From the NCBI GenBank assembly GCA_023386835.1, contig JAEWIY010000201.1, forward strand, positions 16,173-80,172: a DNA stretch of 64,000 nucleotides. The letters are read 5' to 3'. Origin of the DNA: Verrucomicrobiota bacterium. Lineage in GTDB: Bacteria > Verrucomicrobiota > Verrucomicrobiia > Opitutales > Opitutaceae. Shown in pieces: positions 41,190-50,153 of this stretch. Position numbers and translations under genes: made by a program. Position 1 is the stretch's first letter; every line of letters begins with the position of its first letter. The notes beneath the pieces are model-generated. The model was not told the origin of the DNA. It did not search any database and saw nothing but the letters and a program-made list of their open reading frames with translations.

Positions 41190-42026
41190 TCAGGCATCCG
41201 GAATCGCGCCGGCAGCAAACTCAATGTAGTCGTGCGCGGCGAGCGGTTGCCACGTACTCGCGATACCCGCGTCGCTGAGGGTCCGTAGCAACCGGCGCGC
41301 GTTCGAAAAGTCGGATCCACGCACCAGCAGCCTGACCTCCCATCCCGCCTCTCCGAGGAGCTTCGTCCACGGCTGCAGTGCCGACGCCGCCTCCGGGAGA
41401 TTCCAGCCCTTGCCCGGCCGTGGGTACGCCCGCAATCGCCGACCTTCGTCGTAGACCGCCCAGCCCACCTCATCGGTGTTGCGCAGGACCTTTTCATCAC
41501 GAACGAGGTAAAGCGGCTGAACCCGGCCCTCACTGACGAAGAGGTAGAATGGCCGACGGCTTGCCGTCGAGACGGTGACAGGCAGCGGCGCGGCGCCACA
41601 CGTCTGCACGTAAGATTCGATCGCTTGATCGGTACGTTCCCGCTGAACCTCCACCTCTCGCAGCGCGGCCTCCTCGAGCACCGACAATTCGACCTGCCGT
41701 ATTTTCTGTCGAACGACATCCCGTCGCAGCGCCGCTTCGACCGCGTCCGTTTCGCCTGAGTCATCCGTGACCCTCTCCGGGAGCACGGCTGCGCCGGCCG
41801 GCAACGTTGCGGCGCGCACGTCCAACCGCTGCTGCCGTTCGCCCGCGACGTCCAGTTGTACATCAAGGAGCCGTGCTCGCAATTCCGGCCGGACCTCGAC
41901 GCCCGCCAATCCGTCCGTGGTCACGAGCGCACGTACCGCAAAGAAAAGCGCGGTGAGCATGACGATGCCCAACGTGCCCGTGATGACGTCCGCAAAAACA
42001 TCCAAACCGTCGTTCGGCTCGTTCAT
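41190..42026 (-). CDS. single-span membrane protein, third gene of the ExbB-like operon
   Basis: A 278-residue protein. A short acidic start (M-N-E-P-N-D-G-L-D) precedes one span at about 9-32 (VFADVITGTLGIVMLTALFFAV). A heptad-rich Arg/Glu/Leu segment runs from about 45 to 140 and probably forms a coiled coil. The C-terminal part has strands and a helix (L-P-V-T-V-S-T, F-Y-L-F-V-S-E, V-Q-P-L-Y-L-V). The single N-terminal span with an acidic D-x-x-x-D before or in it is the topology of ExbD/MotB/TolR-type partners, but there is no OmpA-like or ExbD domain. Starts inside the stop of the second gene (ATGA). Confidence 0.72.
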   Translation of the reverse strand: MNEPNDGLDVFADVITGTLGIVMLTALFFAVRALVTTDGLAGVEVRPELRARLLDVQLDVAGERQQRLDVRAATLPAGAAVLPERVTDDSGETDAVEAALRRDVVRQKIRQVELSVLEEAALREVEVQRERTDQAIESYVQTCGAAPLPVTVSTASRRPFYLFVSEGRVQPLYLVRDEKVLRNTDEVGWAVYDEGRRLRAYPRPGKGWNLPEAASALQPWTKLLGEAGWEVRLLVRGSDFSNARRLLRTLSDAGIASTWQPLAAHDYIEFAAGAIPDA

Positions 42027-42796
42027 CGTCCGCTCTCCAATAACGCCCGCGCGCGTTCCACCGAGTAGCGCTGAACGAGCTGCGTTTCATCCACCGGTTC
42101 GAGGGAAAACGCGAATCCACGACCCTCGAGCTGACGCGCCAAGGCCGCATACAACGACGCCGCTGAAGGCCGCAGCAGAACGGCCAGGTATTCGCGTTCT
42201 GGATCACTCCGGGCCAGCAGATCCTGCCACAGATCCGCCGTCGCTCCAGGGCCAGGCTGCCATCTGGTGAGTTCACCGCGGGCATTTTCGACCGTCACCT
42301 CCTGGGCGGAGACAACGATCAACACCAGTTCCCGTTGGGCTTCGCGGGCGGGTGCGCGAACCAGCGCCTCTCGCGCTGCCGCTTGGGCTGCGACGATGGC
42401 CTCGTTCACGACCTGCCCGCGAGCCGCTTCCGACTGAAGTTCCCGGACTGCTTGGGCCGCGCGCTGCTCCATTTCCCCAGTGGTGCGGCGTGTATCGACG
42501 GAAACGCTCTCGGCGGTGCGATTCTGCTCGCGCCAGGTCACCCAAGCCGACTCCACCGTGTCATCGGGCACCGCCGCTGGAAGTTCGGCCTTCATCTCCA
42601 GTTTCGCGATACGTTCGATCTGCTGCGCCAACTCCTGTGGCGCCGCCCGGTCTTGCTCGCTGGTGAACCGTTGGACCTTCGTCGAAAGAGCAAACCAGAT
42701 CGTGGCGAACAGCAGAACCGCGGTGACCGAAAAGATGATGTCCTGAAACGCGAACAGGCTGAAGGCCGTGTTGGCGTCGCGGAGTGACCGGCGCAT
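42023..42796 (-). CDS. single-span membrane protein, second gene of the ExbB-like operon
   Basis: A 257-residue protein with N-terminal R-R-S-L-R-D-A-N-T, a span at about 15-38 (FAFQDIIFSVTAVLLFATIW) that contains a membrane Asp (D19), then a long coiled-coil region (about 40-150, Gln/Glu/Ala/Arg-rich). The C-terminal domain (about 160-250) has strands V-L-I-V-V-S-A and Y-L-A-V-L-L-R. The membrane Asp is the residue that carries protons in ExbD/MotB-type stators. It follows the ExbB-like gene by four bases. ATGA overlap with the third gene. Confidence 0.72.
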   Translation of the reverse strand: MRRSLRDANTAFSLFAFQDIIFSVTAVLLFATIWFALSTKVQRFTSEQDRAAPQELAQQIERIAKLEMKAELPAAVPDDTVESAWVTWREQNRTAESVSVDTRRTTGEMEQRAAQAVRELQSEAARGQVVNEAIVAAQAAAREALVRAPAREAQRELVLIVVSAQEVTVENARGELTRWQPGPGATADLWQDLLARSDPEREYLAVLLRPSAASLYAALARQLEGRGFAFSLEPVDETQLVQRYSVERARALLESGR

Positions 42797-42800
42797 CGCG

Positions 42801-43655
42801 TTACTTCAGCCGCAGCCGGGCAATGACGTGGCGCTGGCAATAGTCGCTGCAGTCATCGAGGAAGCGCGCCTCCCGTCGCCGGAGGACGGTCATGACGAGT
42901 TGCAACAGCACCGCGGCCACCAAACCGAGCAGCGTGGTATCGAACGCCGTGGCAAGGCCGGAGACCACAACGGTCAGCGAGTCCTGCACCGCCTGAAAGT
43001 CCCCGCTGGTGGCGAGCGTTCCACCGAAGCCTTGGATCGCCTGAGACAGGCCCAGAACCGTTCCGATGAAACCAAGAATCGGAATGGCCCAGATGAACCC
43101 CTGAACGAGTTGGTAACTGGTCGCGATCTGCTGCTCGTCCGCTTCGGCCTGCGACTTGAGCATGCTGACCATCTCGCTCACCAGCCCGAGATTCTGCAGG
43201 CTCGAGAGCGCAAGGGTGAGCCGGTTCAGCAGAATAAAATGTGCCGGGCTGTCGACCAGGCGTTCGATGCGCTCCAACGCCATCGCGGCCGTCTGATGCG
43301 TGAGCACGAAGTCGGAGTTCTGCGGTAAAACGGCGAGCGAGAGCGCCCGCTTCTGTAACTCGAGCTTGCGCTGCTTGATCAGGAGGATGACGGCAGACCA
43401 AAGCGTCAGGAACACAATAAAGGGCGGCACCACCCCGCGCGCGACGAACAACCCGCTGATCCACTCCAATGCCGGCACCCGCGATGCAACCAACGCCAGA
43501 CCGAGAACCACGATCGTCCCCACCACAGCGATCGTGCCACTCAACCAGGAGCTGACATCGGTATTCCGGCCGGGTCTCGTCCAGAAACGCGCTTCCGGAT
43601 CAGCACGAAACCAGGAAAGGACGGGGGCAGCGCCGGGCGATGCAGCTGGAGGCAT
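42801..43655 (-). CDS. MotA/TolQ/ExbB proton channel family protein
   Basis: A 284-residue membrane protein. Two spans lie near 38-58 and 72-92. A cytoplasmic region follows (about 95-190), then the family core at about 195-265: G-F-I-W-A-I-P-I-L-G-F-I-G-T-V-L-G-L, then D-S-L-T-V-V-V-S-G-L-A-T-A-F-D-T-T-L-L-G-L, and the last span. ExbB/TolQ/MotA subunits form the pentameric ring that couples proton flow to movement of a TonB/TolR/MotB partner. It lacks the long C-terminal tail of Zorya ZorA. First gene of a three-gene operon; Met at 43655 chosen over the longer frame to 43787. Divergent from the aldolase gene. Confidence 0.88.
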   Translation of the reverse strand: MPPAASPGAAPVLSWFRADPEARFWTRPGRNTDVSSWLSGTIAVVGTIVVLGLALVASRVPALEWISGLFVARGVVPPFIVFLTLWSAVILLIKQRKLELQKRALSLAVLPQNSDFVLTHQTAAMALERIERLVDSPAHFILLNRLTLALSSLQNLGLVSEMVSMLKSQAEADEQQIATSYQLVQGFIWAIPILGFIGTVLGLSQAIQGFGGTLATSGDFQAVQDSLTVVVSGLATAFDTTLLGLVAAVLLQLVMTVLRRREARFLDDCSDYCQRHVIARLRLK

Positions 43656-43814
43656 GATTCTTTCACCCGCACCACTGGCAGGTTGTCGAGCCGGTTCACC
43701 GGGGCGTGGACAATGCGCGCCCAGTTTCCGGCGTTTTCTGCGCAGAGAATACCCTTGCGGGATGTTTTGACCGGGGGGTACGTTCAACGACTGGTTAGCT
43801 CATCCTCTGCACCC

Positions 43815-44768
43815 ATGATCGTCACGACCGCGCAGCTGTTCAAACACGCCTACGGCAAGTACGCCCTCGGCGCCTACAACATCAACAACGCCGAACAGGC
43901 GATGGGCCTCTTCAAGGGCTGCATCCAGTCGAAGGCGCCGTTCATCATCCAGATTTCCAAGGGTGCACGGAAGTACACCGACAAGCGGATGCTCGAGGCC
44001 ATCATCCGCGCCGCCGGCGAGATCTTCCCGGAAGCCATTTTTGCGGTGCACCTCGACCATGGTGACGAGGAAACCTGTTACGATTGCATCGACTCCGGTT
44101 TCTTCAGCTCGGTCATGATCGATGCGTCCCACGATCCGTTCGACAAGAACGTCGAGATCACCAAGCGCGTCGTGGAACGTGCGCATGCCAAGGGCATCTC
44201 CGTCGAAGCCGAGCTGGGCATGCTCGGTGGCGTCGAGGAGGACATCAAGGTCGAGGACGGCCACGCCACCCTGACCAACCCGGCGGAGGCCGAAGAGTTC
44301 GTCAAACTGACCGGCTGCGACTCCCTCGCCTGCGCGATCGGCACGAGCCACGGCGCCTTCAAGTTCAAGGGCAAGCAGTCGCTGCACTTCGAGGTCCTCG
44401 ACGACATCAAGAAGCGCCTGCCCGGCTTCCCGCTCGTCATGCACGGCTCCTCCTCCGTACCGAAGGAAGAAGTCGATCGCATCAACAAGGCCGGCGGCCA
44501 GATCAAGGATTCCGCGGGCGTCGACGTGAATGAATACCTGCCGGCGGCAAAGCGCGGCGTCACCAAGATCAACATTGATACCGACGGCCGCCTCGTCTGG
44601 ACCCGCGTGCACCGTGAGTTCTTCCGCGACAAGCCCGCCGAGTTCGACTTCCGCCCGCCAGGCAAGATCTTCATCGACGAGTACGCGAAGTTCATCGCGA
44701 GCCGTAACGAGCTCCTCGGCTCGGCCGGCCAGCTCGAAGATCTGCGCGCCTCACTGCAGAAGAGCTAA
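43815..44768 (+). CDS. fba: class II fructose-bisphosphate aldolase
   Basis: A 317-residue zinc aldolase. Zinc ligands are H82 (V-H-L-D81-H-G-D), H179 (G-T-S-H-G-A) and H210 (M-H-G-S-S-S), with E133 (E-A-E-L-G) and catalytic D81. It splits fructose 1,6-bisphosphate into glyceraldehyde phosphate and dihydroxyacetone phosphate in glycolysis and gluconeogenesis. Domain and length are of the class IIB-like group. Monocistronic: divergent from the ExbB-like operon and followed by a strong terminator. Confidence 0.93.
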   Translation: MIVTTAQLFKHAYGKYALGAYNINNAEQAMGLFKGCIQSKAPFIIQISKGARKYTDKRMLEAIIRAAGEIFPEAIFAVHLDHGDEETCYDCIDSGFFSSVMIDASHDPFDKNVEITKRVVERAHAKGISVEAELGMLGGVEEDIKVEDGHATLTNPAEAEEFVKLTGCDSLACAIGTSHGAFKFKGKQSLHFEVLDDIKKRLPGFPLVMHGSSSVPKEEVDRINKAGGQIKDSAGVDVNEYLPAAKRGVTKINIDTDGRLVWTRVHREFFRDKPAEFDFRPPGKIFIDEYAKFIASRNELLGSAGQLEDLRASLQKS

Positions 44769-44791
44769 CCCCACTATCGTTTTGTTCGACG

Positions 44792-44823
44792 CACCTGCGG
44801 CCATCGCCGCAGGTGTTTTTTTT
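44792..44823 (+). terminator. Rho-independent terminator of the aldolase gene
   Basis: CACCTGCGG (44792-44800) and CCGCAGGTG (44807-44815) form a perfect nine-pair stem with a six-base loop, followed by eight T (44816-44823). It lies 23 bases beyond the stop. Confidence 0.93.
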
Positions 44824-44989
44824 GCCCGCGCCACGAGGGCCCGCGGACGAGCTGCGCTGCCACTCGATCGTCCACGCGAGACCATGCCCGGTCAGCTGTG
44901 TCGCTTCCCTGCTGCTCTTCCGCCACATCGGGGTTGAGATCTGCGGTCCCTGGAATACCGTCCGTCCGGCGCTTCACCTCTCACCCCGC

Positions 44990-45898
44990 ATGCGCACGCC
45001 GTCCCTTCTTCTTGCCCTGCTTTTCTGCTCCGCCGCCTCGAGCATCGCCGTCGGCCAAGCCCGGTTCGACTCGGCCGTTTACGCGTACAAGAACCCTGAA
45101 TACAAACGCAAGGTCCAGCCCAACGGCAGCTATGTGCGTGAGTACTACGCGATCAGCAACGGCGGCGCCGCCCAGGGCACGGTGCGCGGCGCCGAAGTGG
45201 ACGAGGTGACGTTTGCGCAATTGTCCGGCGTTCTGGCCGAACACCTGGGGCGCAAGAACTACTTTCTCGCACGAAACAAAGCCCAGGCTTCGCTGCTGCT
45301 GGTGATCCACTGGGGCGCCAGCCTGCCATACAAGGACGGAACGTATCGGACCGACCTCAACGCGGCCTCCTCCGCGCTCTCGCAAGTCTCCGCGACCGAA
45401 TCTCCAGCCGACTTCGGCGAATACTCGGAAGGCAGTGCGGCGGCGGCCGAATTCGAGCGCGCACTCGACCAAATGCTGTACAGTGCCCACTGGCGCGACC
45501 AGCAGAACGGACAAACGGCCCGGATCCTCGGGTACAGCCGCGAACTGATGGACGCAGCTGACATCCGCCAGCACTACGGTGGTGGACAGTCGTTTCGCGA
45601 CCTGCTCGAGGAAATCGAACAACCGCGTTATTACGTCTTCGTTTCCGCGTACGATTTCCCGCGCCTGGTCAATCACGGTGAGCGCAAGCTGCTCTGGCGG
45701 ACCCGCGTCAGCATGCGGACGCAGGACAACCGCTTCGCCGACAGGCTCGGGGCGCTGATTGCGAGCGCCACGCCTCACTTCGGTGAACATCGCGAGCGGC
45801 TCGTTCGGAAACGAATGCCGAATGTCACTGTCGAGATTGGGGAAGCGACCGTCGTTCACGACGACCCCGGATCGTCGTCGGATCGCCCCCAACCCTGA
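44990..45898 (+). CDS. secreted hypothetical protein
   Basis: A 302-residue exported protein: signal peptide 1-23 (M-R-T-P-S-L-L-L-A-L-L-F-C-S-A ... V-G-Q), then a Tyr-rich opening (V-Y-A-Y-K-N-P-E-Y-K, Y-V-R-E-Y-Y-A-I), a strand run (L-L-L-V-I-H-W-G-A-S) and a C-terminal part with Y-Y-V-F-V-S-A-Y-D-F and L-L-W-R-T-R-V-S-M. The pattern, a surface-exposed strand-rich domain with a W-R-T-R segment near the end, is seen in unnamed DUF4136-like lipoproteins, but no lipobox is present. ATG 44990 is selected for the signal peptide; the frame is open upstream to 44813. Confidence 0.7.
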   Translation: MRTPSLLLALLFCSAASSIAVGQARFDSAVYAYKNPEYKRKVQPNGSYVREYYAISNGGAAQGTVRGAEVDEVTFAQLSGVLAEHLGRKNYFLARNKAQASLLLVIHWGASLPYKDGTYRTDLNAASSALSQVSATESPADFGEYSEGSAAAAEFERALDQMLYSAHWRDQQNGQTARILGYSRELMDAADIRQHYGGGQSFRDLLEEIEQPRYYVFVSAYDFPRLVNHGERKLLWRTRVSMRTQDNRFADRLGALIASATPHFGEHRERLVRKRMPNVTVEIGEATVVHDDPGSSSDRPQP

Positions 45899-45907
45899 GA
45901 GCTGCGA

Positions 45908-46459
45908 ATGGATTTTGTCTTTCTTTATGGCGCGCCCGCCGTCGGGAAACTCACGGTCGGCCGTGAACTCGCGCGACTGACCGGCTTCCGCCTGTTCGAC
46001 AATCATCTCGTCGTCGATGCGGCCCTCGCCGTGTACGACTTCGGCACGCCACCATTCATCGCCCTGCGTGAAGCGCTGTGGCGGGCGGCCTTCACGGAGA
46101 TTGCGCGGGACCAGGACCTCCCCGGGCTGATCTTCACCTTCAATCCGGAGAACTCCGTGCCACAGCGCTTCGTCGACGATCTTTTTGCCCAGCTCGAGGA
46201 AGCGGGAGTGAAGATCCGCTGCGTGGAGCTGACCGCGTCCGAGGCGACGATTGAACAGCGGCTCTCCGCCAGCGACCGGCGCGCCAAACGCAAGCTGGTC
46301 GACTTGGCGCTGTATCGAAAGCTTCGTGACGAGAAGGTGTTCGACTCCCCGGTCATCACCCGCAATCGCCTGGTGATTGACACGGAGAAGGTCGGGCCGG
46401 AAGCCGCCGCTCGCCAGATTGTCGCGGACTATCAGCTATCGGAAGCGGCCCGCGAGTAG
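45908..46459 (+). CDS. P-loop NTPase (shikimate-kinase-like)
   Basis: A 183-residue cytoplasmic protein. Walker A is G8-A-P-A-V-G-K-L-T-V-G. A LID-like helix (about 118-136, S-A-S-D-R-R-A-K-R-K) and I-R-C-V-E-L-T-A-S-E follow. This is the nucleoside/shikimate/gluconate kinase-type fold, with H-L-V-V-D near residue 36 a candidate substrate loop. The acceptor is not known. Starts nine bases after the preceding gene, probably one transcript. Confidence 0.82.
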   Translation: MDFVFLYGAPAVGKLTVGRELARLTGFRLFDNHLVVDAALAVYDFGTPPFIALREALWRAAFTEIARDQDLPGLIFTFNPENSVPQRFVDDLFAQLEEAGVKIRCVELTASEATIEQRLSASDRRAKRKLVDLALYRKLRDEKVFDSPVITRNRLVIDTEKVGPEAAARQIVADYQLSEAARE

Positions 46460-46558
46460 CTGGGCGGGCGGACGTCTTCGCCAGCGCCGATCGAAGCCGG
46501 TCGTCCGGCGCGGAAGCAATCTGTTCTTATGCGAGAACAGCGCGTGGCTCGCCACGTG

Positions 46559-46565
46559 AAGGAGG
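46559..46565 (+). promoter_or_regulatory. Shine-Dalgarno site of the GH5 gene
   Basis: AAGGAGG ends six bases before ATG 46572. Most genes in the window have no such site, so it decides between this ATG and the one four codons later. Confidence 0.8.
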
Positions 46566-46571
46566 CTGGGC

Positions 46572-47690
46572 ATGCTGCATCCCATGCACCTTCATCCCTT
46601 CCCCTCAGCCTTGGTTCGCGGGCTGCGTTGGTTGCTGCCCTGCCTTGGTTTCGCCGCGCTCGGTCTGGCTGCGGACGCCAACTCTAACTTCACGTTCAAG
46701 CGGGGCGTGAACATCAGCCACTGGTTGTCGCAGAACAACGAGGCGCGCCCATATGCCGCCGATTGGTTCACCGAGGAGGATGTGAACTGGATCGCCGCGC
46801 AGGGGTTTGACCACATCCGTTACCCGATCGATGGCCGGTTGTGGCTGCGGCCCGACGGCTCGCTCGACGCCGAGAAGATCGCGCCCTTCGTGCAGGCTCT
46901 CGAATGGACGCGTGAGCAGGGACTCGGGGCGATTCTCGACATGCATTTCCTCCCGGGCGCCAGCTTTGATCCCGGCGCCGAGGATCGCGCGGCCTTCACC
47001 GATGAAACGATTCAGGCCGGCGTCGTGGAATTCTGGCGCGCGGTTGCCCGACGTTTCGCGTCCGAGGGCGATTACCTGCGTTTCGAGGTGCTCAACGAAC
47101 CCATCGCCGCGGATAACCGGCAATTGAATCCGTTCAACCGTCGGATTTTGGAGGCGGTGCGGGAGTCGAATCCCACCCGCATCGTTTATCTCACCTCCAA
47201 CATGTACGGATCGTTCAAGACGGTCTCGGACCTGGAGTTGCCGGACGATCCGAACATCGCCCTCACGTTGCATTACTACGAGCCGATGATCTTCACGCAT
47301 CAGCGCGCCAGCTGGACGCGTCTGCCTGACGACATGCCGCTCGTGCCCTTTCCGGGCCGCGTTCCGGATCTGACCGGTTCGGTGCCTCCCGATCATTTTA
47401 CGGGCAACGTCAGCGGTCGCGAACTGACCGTTGCGGCGATCGACGCCGATTTCGAGACCGTCGCGCGCTGGGCCGCCCAGCACCTCAACGGCCGCGAACT
47501 GCACATCGGAGAGTTCGGAGCGTACGACCGAGCGCCGGCGGACTCGCGGCAGCGTTACGTCTCCGCCGTCGCGCGCGCCGCGGAGCGTCACGGCTGGGGC
47601 TGGGCAATCTGGGATTACCAAGGCGGTTTTGCCGTCCGGAACCGTGACGGTGAGCCCACCGAGATCCTGCGCGGCTTGTTCCCGCGCTAA
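46572..47690 (+). CDS. glycoside hydrolase family 5 (cellulase-like), secreted
   Basis: A 372-residue exported enzyme with a signal peptide (cleavage near L-A-A-D, about residue 35). The GH5 TIM barrel shows R-G-V-N-I-S-H-W, D-H-I-R-Y-P, the acid/base E176 in F-E-V-L-N-E-P and the nucleophile E314 in H-I-G-E-F-G-A. The ending G-W-A-I-W-D-Y-Q-G-G is typical. Family members hydrolyse beta-glucans, mannans or other beta-linked polysaccharides; subfamily not readable. No carbohydrate-binding domain. Confidence 0.9.
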   Translation: MLHPMHLHPFPSALVRGLRWLLPCLGFAALGLAADANSNFTFKRGVNISHWLSQNNEARPYAADWFTEEDVNWIAAQGFDHIRYPIDGRLWLRPDGSLDAEKIAPFVQALEWTREQGLGAILDMHFLPGASFDPGAEDRAAFTDETIQAGVVEFWRAVARRFASEGDYLRFEVLNEPIAADNRQLNPFNRRILEAVRESNPTRIVYLTSNMYGSFKTVSDLELPDDPNIALTLHYYEPMIFTHQRASWTRLPDDMPLVPFPGRVPDLTGSVPPDHFTGNVSGRELTVAAIDADFETVARWAAQHLNGRELHIGEFGAYDRAPADSRQRYVSAVARAAERHGWGWAIWDYQGGFAVRNRDGEPTEILRGLFPR

Positions 47691-47801
47691 CCACCACCGA
47701 TGAATCTCAACGCGCCGCGCCGGCAGGCGCTTTGCAGCGCGGCGCAACGTGATTCCGGTCGTGCGGTGACGCGCGCCTTCGCCACTCGTCTCGCGCGACG
47801 C

Positions 47802-49379
47802 TTAATCGTCCTGCCGTCGAATCAACGGAGCGCGAGAATCGGAGCCGCGCCCTGAATCAGCGCGCCCTGGTGCGTCGACGCGGTGGCTACGCTGGCTGAA
47901 GTCCGGGCGTCCACCGCCTTCGGGACGAACCTGCCGCGGAGCTTCGGCTCGACGAAAATCCGGGCGCGACGACGCGGATAGCGTGATCGGACGCGACGTG
48001 GATGGCTGCATCGCGGGACGTGACGCCGGTGCCTGCGTCACCGGGCGCTCCGAGCGGAAGGTGCGCTCCGGACGCGGCGCACTCGGTCCGTCATTTGGCG
48101 CGACCTTCAAACGGCCGTTGGGCAGGCGCATGAATTCACGCGGCTCGGAACGCTCCGTGGCGAGGCGCCGATTCTGCGGGGAGAACCGTGGGGCGGTCTG
48201 GGCCGGCACAGCCGGGTTGACCGTCGGACTCACCGGCACGGCCGGTTTGACCGAAGGGACGGATGCCACCGGAGGCGCGGGTGTGGGAGTCCGTCCGCCG
48301 GGCAGATCGCTTGGGGGCGGAATGCCACGGCGCCCGCCAATCGGACCGCGATACAGCTCGCGTTGGTGGCGATTCTCCCGCCACCGGCTGCGGTTATCGT
48401 CACCGCGGTCACGGTCCCGAATGCCTGGGTATGGCTCACTCACGATCGCCGGCGCACTCACGACCGGCCGACCACGCGAAAACTCCTGTTCTCGGGAAAC
48501 CCGTTGGCGCGAGCCGTCGGGCCGGAAGTCGCCCCGGCCGCGCCCCGGTCCGTGCGGACCCACAATTCGCTCCCCGGAGTGCCCACGCCAACCGCCTGGA
48601 TGCGGATGCCCATGCCGCGGCCGTGGACGCCAGGTTTCCCAGCAGTCATCGTACTTCCAACGTGAATATCCCCGGTGCACCCAGTCGCGCCGTTGGTGCC
48701 AGATCCGGTGGCGATCAGGACGCGGCGCCACCCACACGGTCCGGTGCCGCCAATCACAATCGTACGCAAGCCACCAGCCGACGGGATAAGCCAGCCCAAA
48801 CGTGAGGTAGGTGCTCGGATAGTAGACCGGCCGCTCGACGTACACGACTTCGGGTTCGTATCGCGGCACGTAAATGACCTCCGGCTGCGCCGGCACGATC
48901 CGGATCTCCTCCTCTTCCATCACGATCCGCTGTTGCGGTGTGTCGGCGAGCGTGCCGGAAGCTCGGGCTCGCGCCCGCAGGCGTTGGATCGCCTCCATCA
49001 CCTCGTCCGGCTGTTCCTCGAACGCGTCCCCCAGCCGCTTCGTCCAAGCCAGGTTCTCATCCATCCATTTGATGATCTCGGGATATCGCGCCAGCGCCTG
49101 CACCGCGTCATCCCACGGCTCCTCGTCCAGTCCGGCTGGATTGCTGTTCACCGCCAGTCGTCGCGCCGCCAAAACGATGTCCGACGCCTGCGTGGCAGCC
49201 GGCAGGATCAGCGCAACCAGGGCGTCCGGATGCAGCGCAATCGGCGCCACGAGGTCCTCAATTTCCCGTTCGCTGAGCAGCACGCCCGTAGACTCTCCAA
49301 TCACCGTGTCGGAGGTCTGTGCGTAAGTCACTGGTGCAACGCCGATCAGGCCGGCGAGCAGAACGAGGCGGAGAGTCAT
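47802..49379 (-). CDS. DUF3300 protein with Arg/Pro/Gly-rich tail
   Basis: A 525-residue exported protein. Signal peptide 1-21, then DUF3300 at about 35-210: A-P-I-A-L-H-P-D-A-L-V-A-L-I-L-P-A, A-L-A-R-Y-P-E-I-I-K-W-M-D, V-I-Y-V-P-R-Y-E-P-E-V-V-Y. After a Trp/His/Arg-rich stretch, from about 260 the sequence is low complexity (Arg, Pro, Gly, Ser), with no membrane span at the end. DUF3300 proteins are widespread in Proteobacteria and Verrucomicrobiota secretomes; no function is established. The basic tail suggests nucleic-acid, phosphate-rich or surface binding. Start at 49379 from the signal peptide. Confidence 0.85.
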   Translation of the reverse strand: MTLRLVLLAGLIGVAPVTYAQTSDTVIGESTGVLLSEREIEDLVAPIALHPDALVALILPAATQASDIVLAARRLAVNSNPAGLDEEPWDDAVQALARYPEIIKWMDENLAWTKRLGDAFEEQPDEVMEAIQRLRARARASGTLADTPQQRIVMEEEEIRIVPAQPEVIYVPRYEPEVVYVERPVYYPSTYLTFGLAYPVGWWLAYDCDWRHRTVWVAPRPDRHRIWHQRRDWVHRGYSRWKYDDCWETWRPRPRHGHPHPGGWRGHSGERIVGPHGPGRGRGDFRPDGSRQRVSREQEFSRGRPVVSAPAIVSEPYPGIRDRDRGDDNRSRWRENRHQRELYRGPIGGRRGIPPPSDLPGGRTPTPAPPVASVPSVKPAVPVSPTVNPAVPAQTAPRFSPQNRRLATERSEPREFMRLPNGRLKVAPNDGPSAPRPERTFRSERPVTQAPASRPAMQPSTSRPITLSASSRPDFRRAEAPRQVRPEGGGRPDFSQRSHRVDAPGRADSGRGSDSRAPLIRRQDD

Positions 49380-49524
49380 GGTGAGCCTCAAGGAGGGGTT
49401 GATGGTTGGGACCTTGCCGGGCCCGGGTTGTGCCAGAAACTTCGAGCCGGCGAAGCCAGGCAACACCGATCACCACTAAGGACGCCCCGCTGCGGCACGG
49501 GTTACGACGGGCGCCGGCCCGCGC

Positions 49525-49974
49525 TCAACTTAACTTGCCCTGAATCAACTTACTCGCCGCCCCAAAATCGATCAATTCGGCCGAGGAATGCTGCTTCAGC
49601 GCGGCCATCACCTTGCCCATCTCCTTCCGTGTCGTGGCGCCGCTCGACTGGATGGCTTCGACAACCAAGGCTTCCAGCTGCGCCGGACTGAGTCCCTGCG
49701 GGAGATACCGTTCAAAAAGACCGATTTCCTCCGCGTTGGCCGTCGCCAGGTCCGCTCGACCCCCTTTCTCGAATTCCGCCTTCGCGTCCGTCAGGTTCTT
49801 CACGAGCTTGCGCAAGGTCGCCGTGACGAGTGCCTCGTCGATCGGTTTGCCTTGATCGAGCGAAGCGCGCTGGATGGCCGCGTCGGCCGTGCGCAGTCGC
49901 GTCGTCCGGGTTGAGTCGCGCGCCTTGACTGCCGCAACGATGTCAGCCCGCAAGGATTCGTAGGTGGAAGGCAT
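49525..49974 (-). CDS. GatB/YqeY domain protein
   Basis: A 149-residue protein with the YqeY-type helical domain: I-V-A-A-V-K-A-R-D-S, R-L-R-T-A-D-A-A-I-Q, F-E-R-Y-L-P-Q-G-L-S and K-E-M-G-K-V-M-A-A-L-K. The family resembles the tail domain of GatB, subunit of the tRNA amidotransferase, and may bind tRNA. Divergent from the operon starting at about 50154. Confidence 0.9.
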   Translation of the reverse strand: MPSTYESLRADIVAAVKARDSTRTTRLRTADAAIQRASLDQGKPIDEALVTATLRKLVKNLTDAKAEFEKGGRADLATANAEEIGLFERYLPQGLSPAQLEALVVEAIQSSGATTRKEMGKVMAALKQHSSAELIDFGAASKLIQGKLS

Positions 49975-50153
49975 GCCACCACACTGTCGCGACGGGGCGT
50001 GAAGTCGAGTGCGGGGCCTGCGGGCATTCGTTCGAATTCCTTGTCACCAATCGCGCACAGCGGCGTCTGCGAGTCATGCGCGCCCCGTTCCGCCCTGCCC
50101 CCGCGGAAAATCTGATGCCCATCATGGCCGTTGCGGCAGTTTTCGTTAGGGGT

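Noticed and set aside
41180..43655. Zorya defence system
   Set aside because: The ring subunit lacks the long cytoplasmic tail of ZorA, no OmpA-type ZorB, and no ZorC, ZorD or ZorE seen.
43740..43814. Sigma-70 promoter before the aldolase gene (TTGACC with a 17-base spacer)
   Set aside because: The corresponding -10 (ACTGGT) is a poor match, so the site is not supported.
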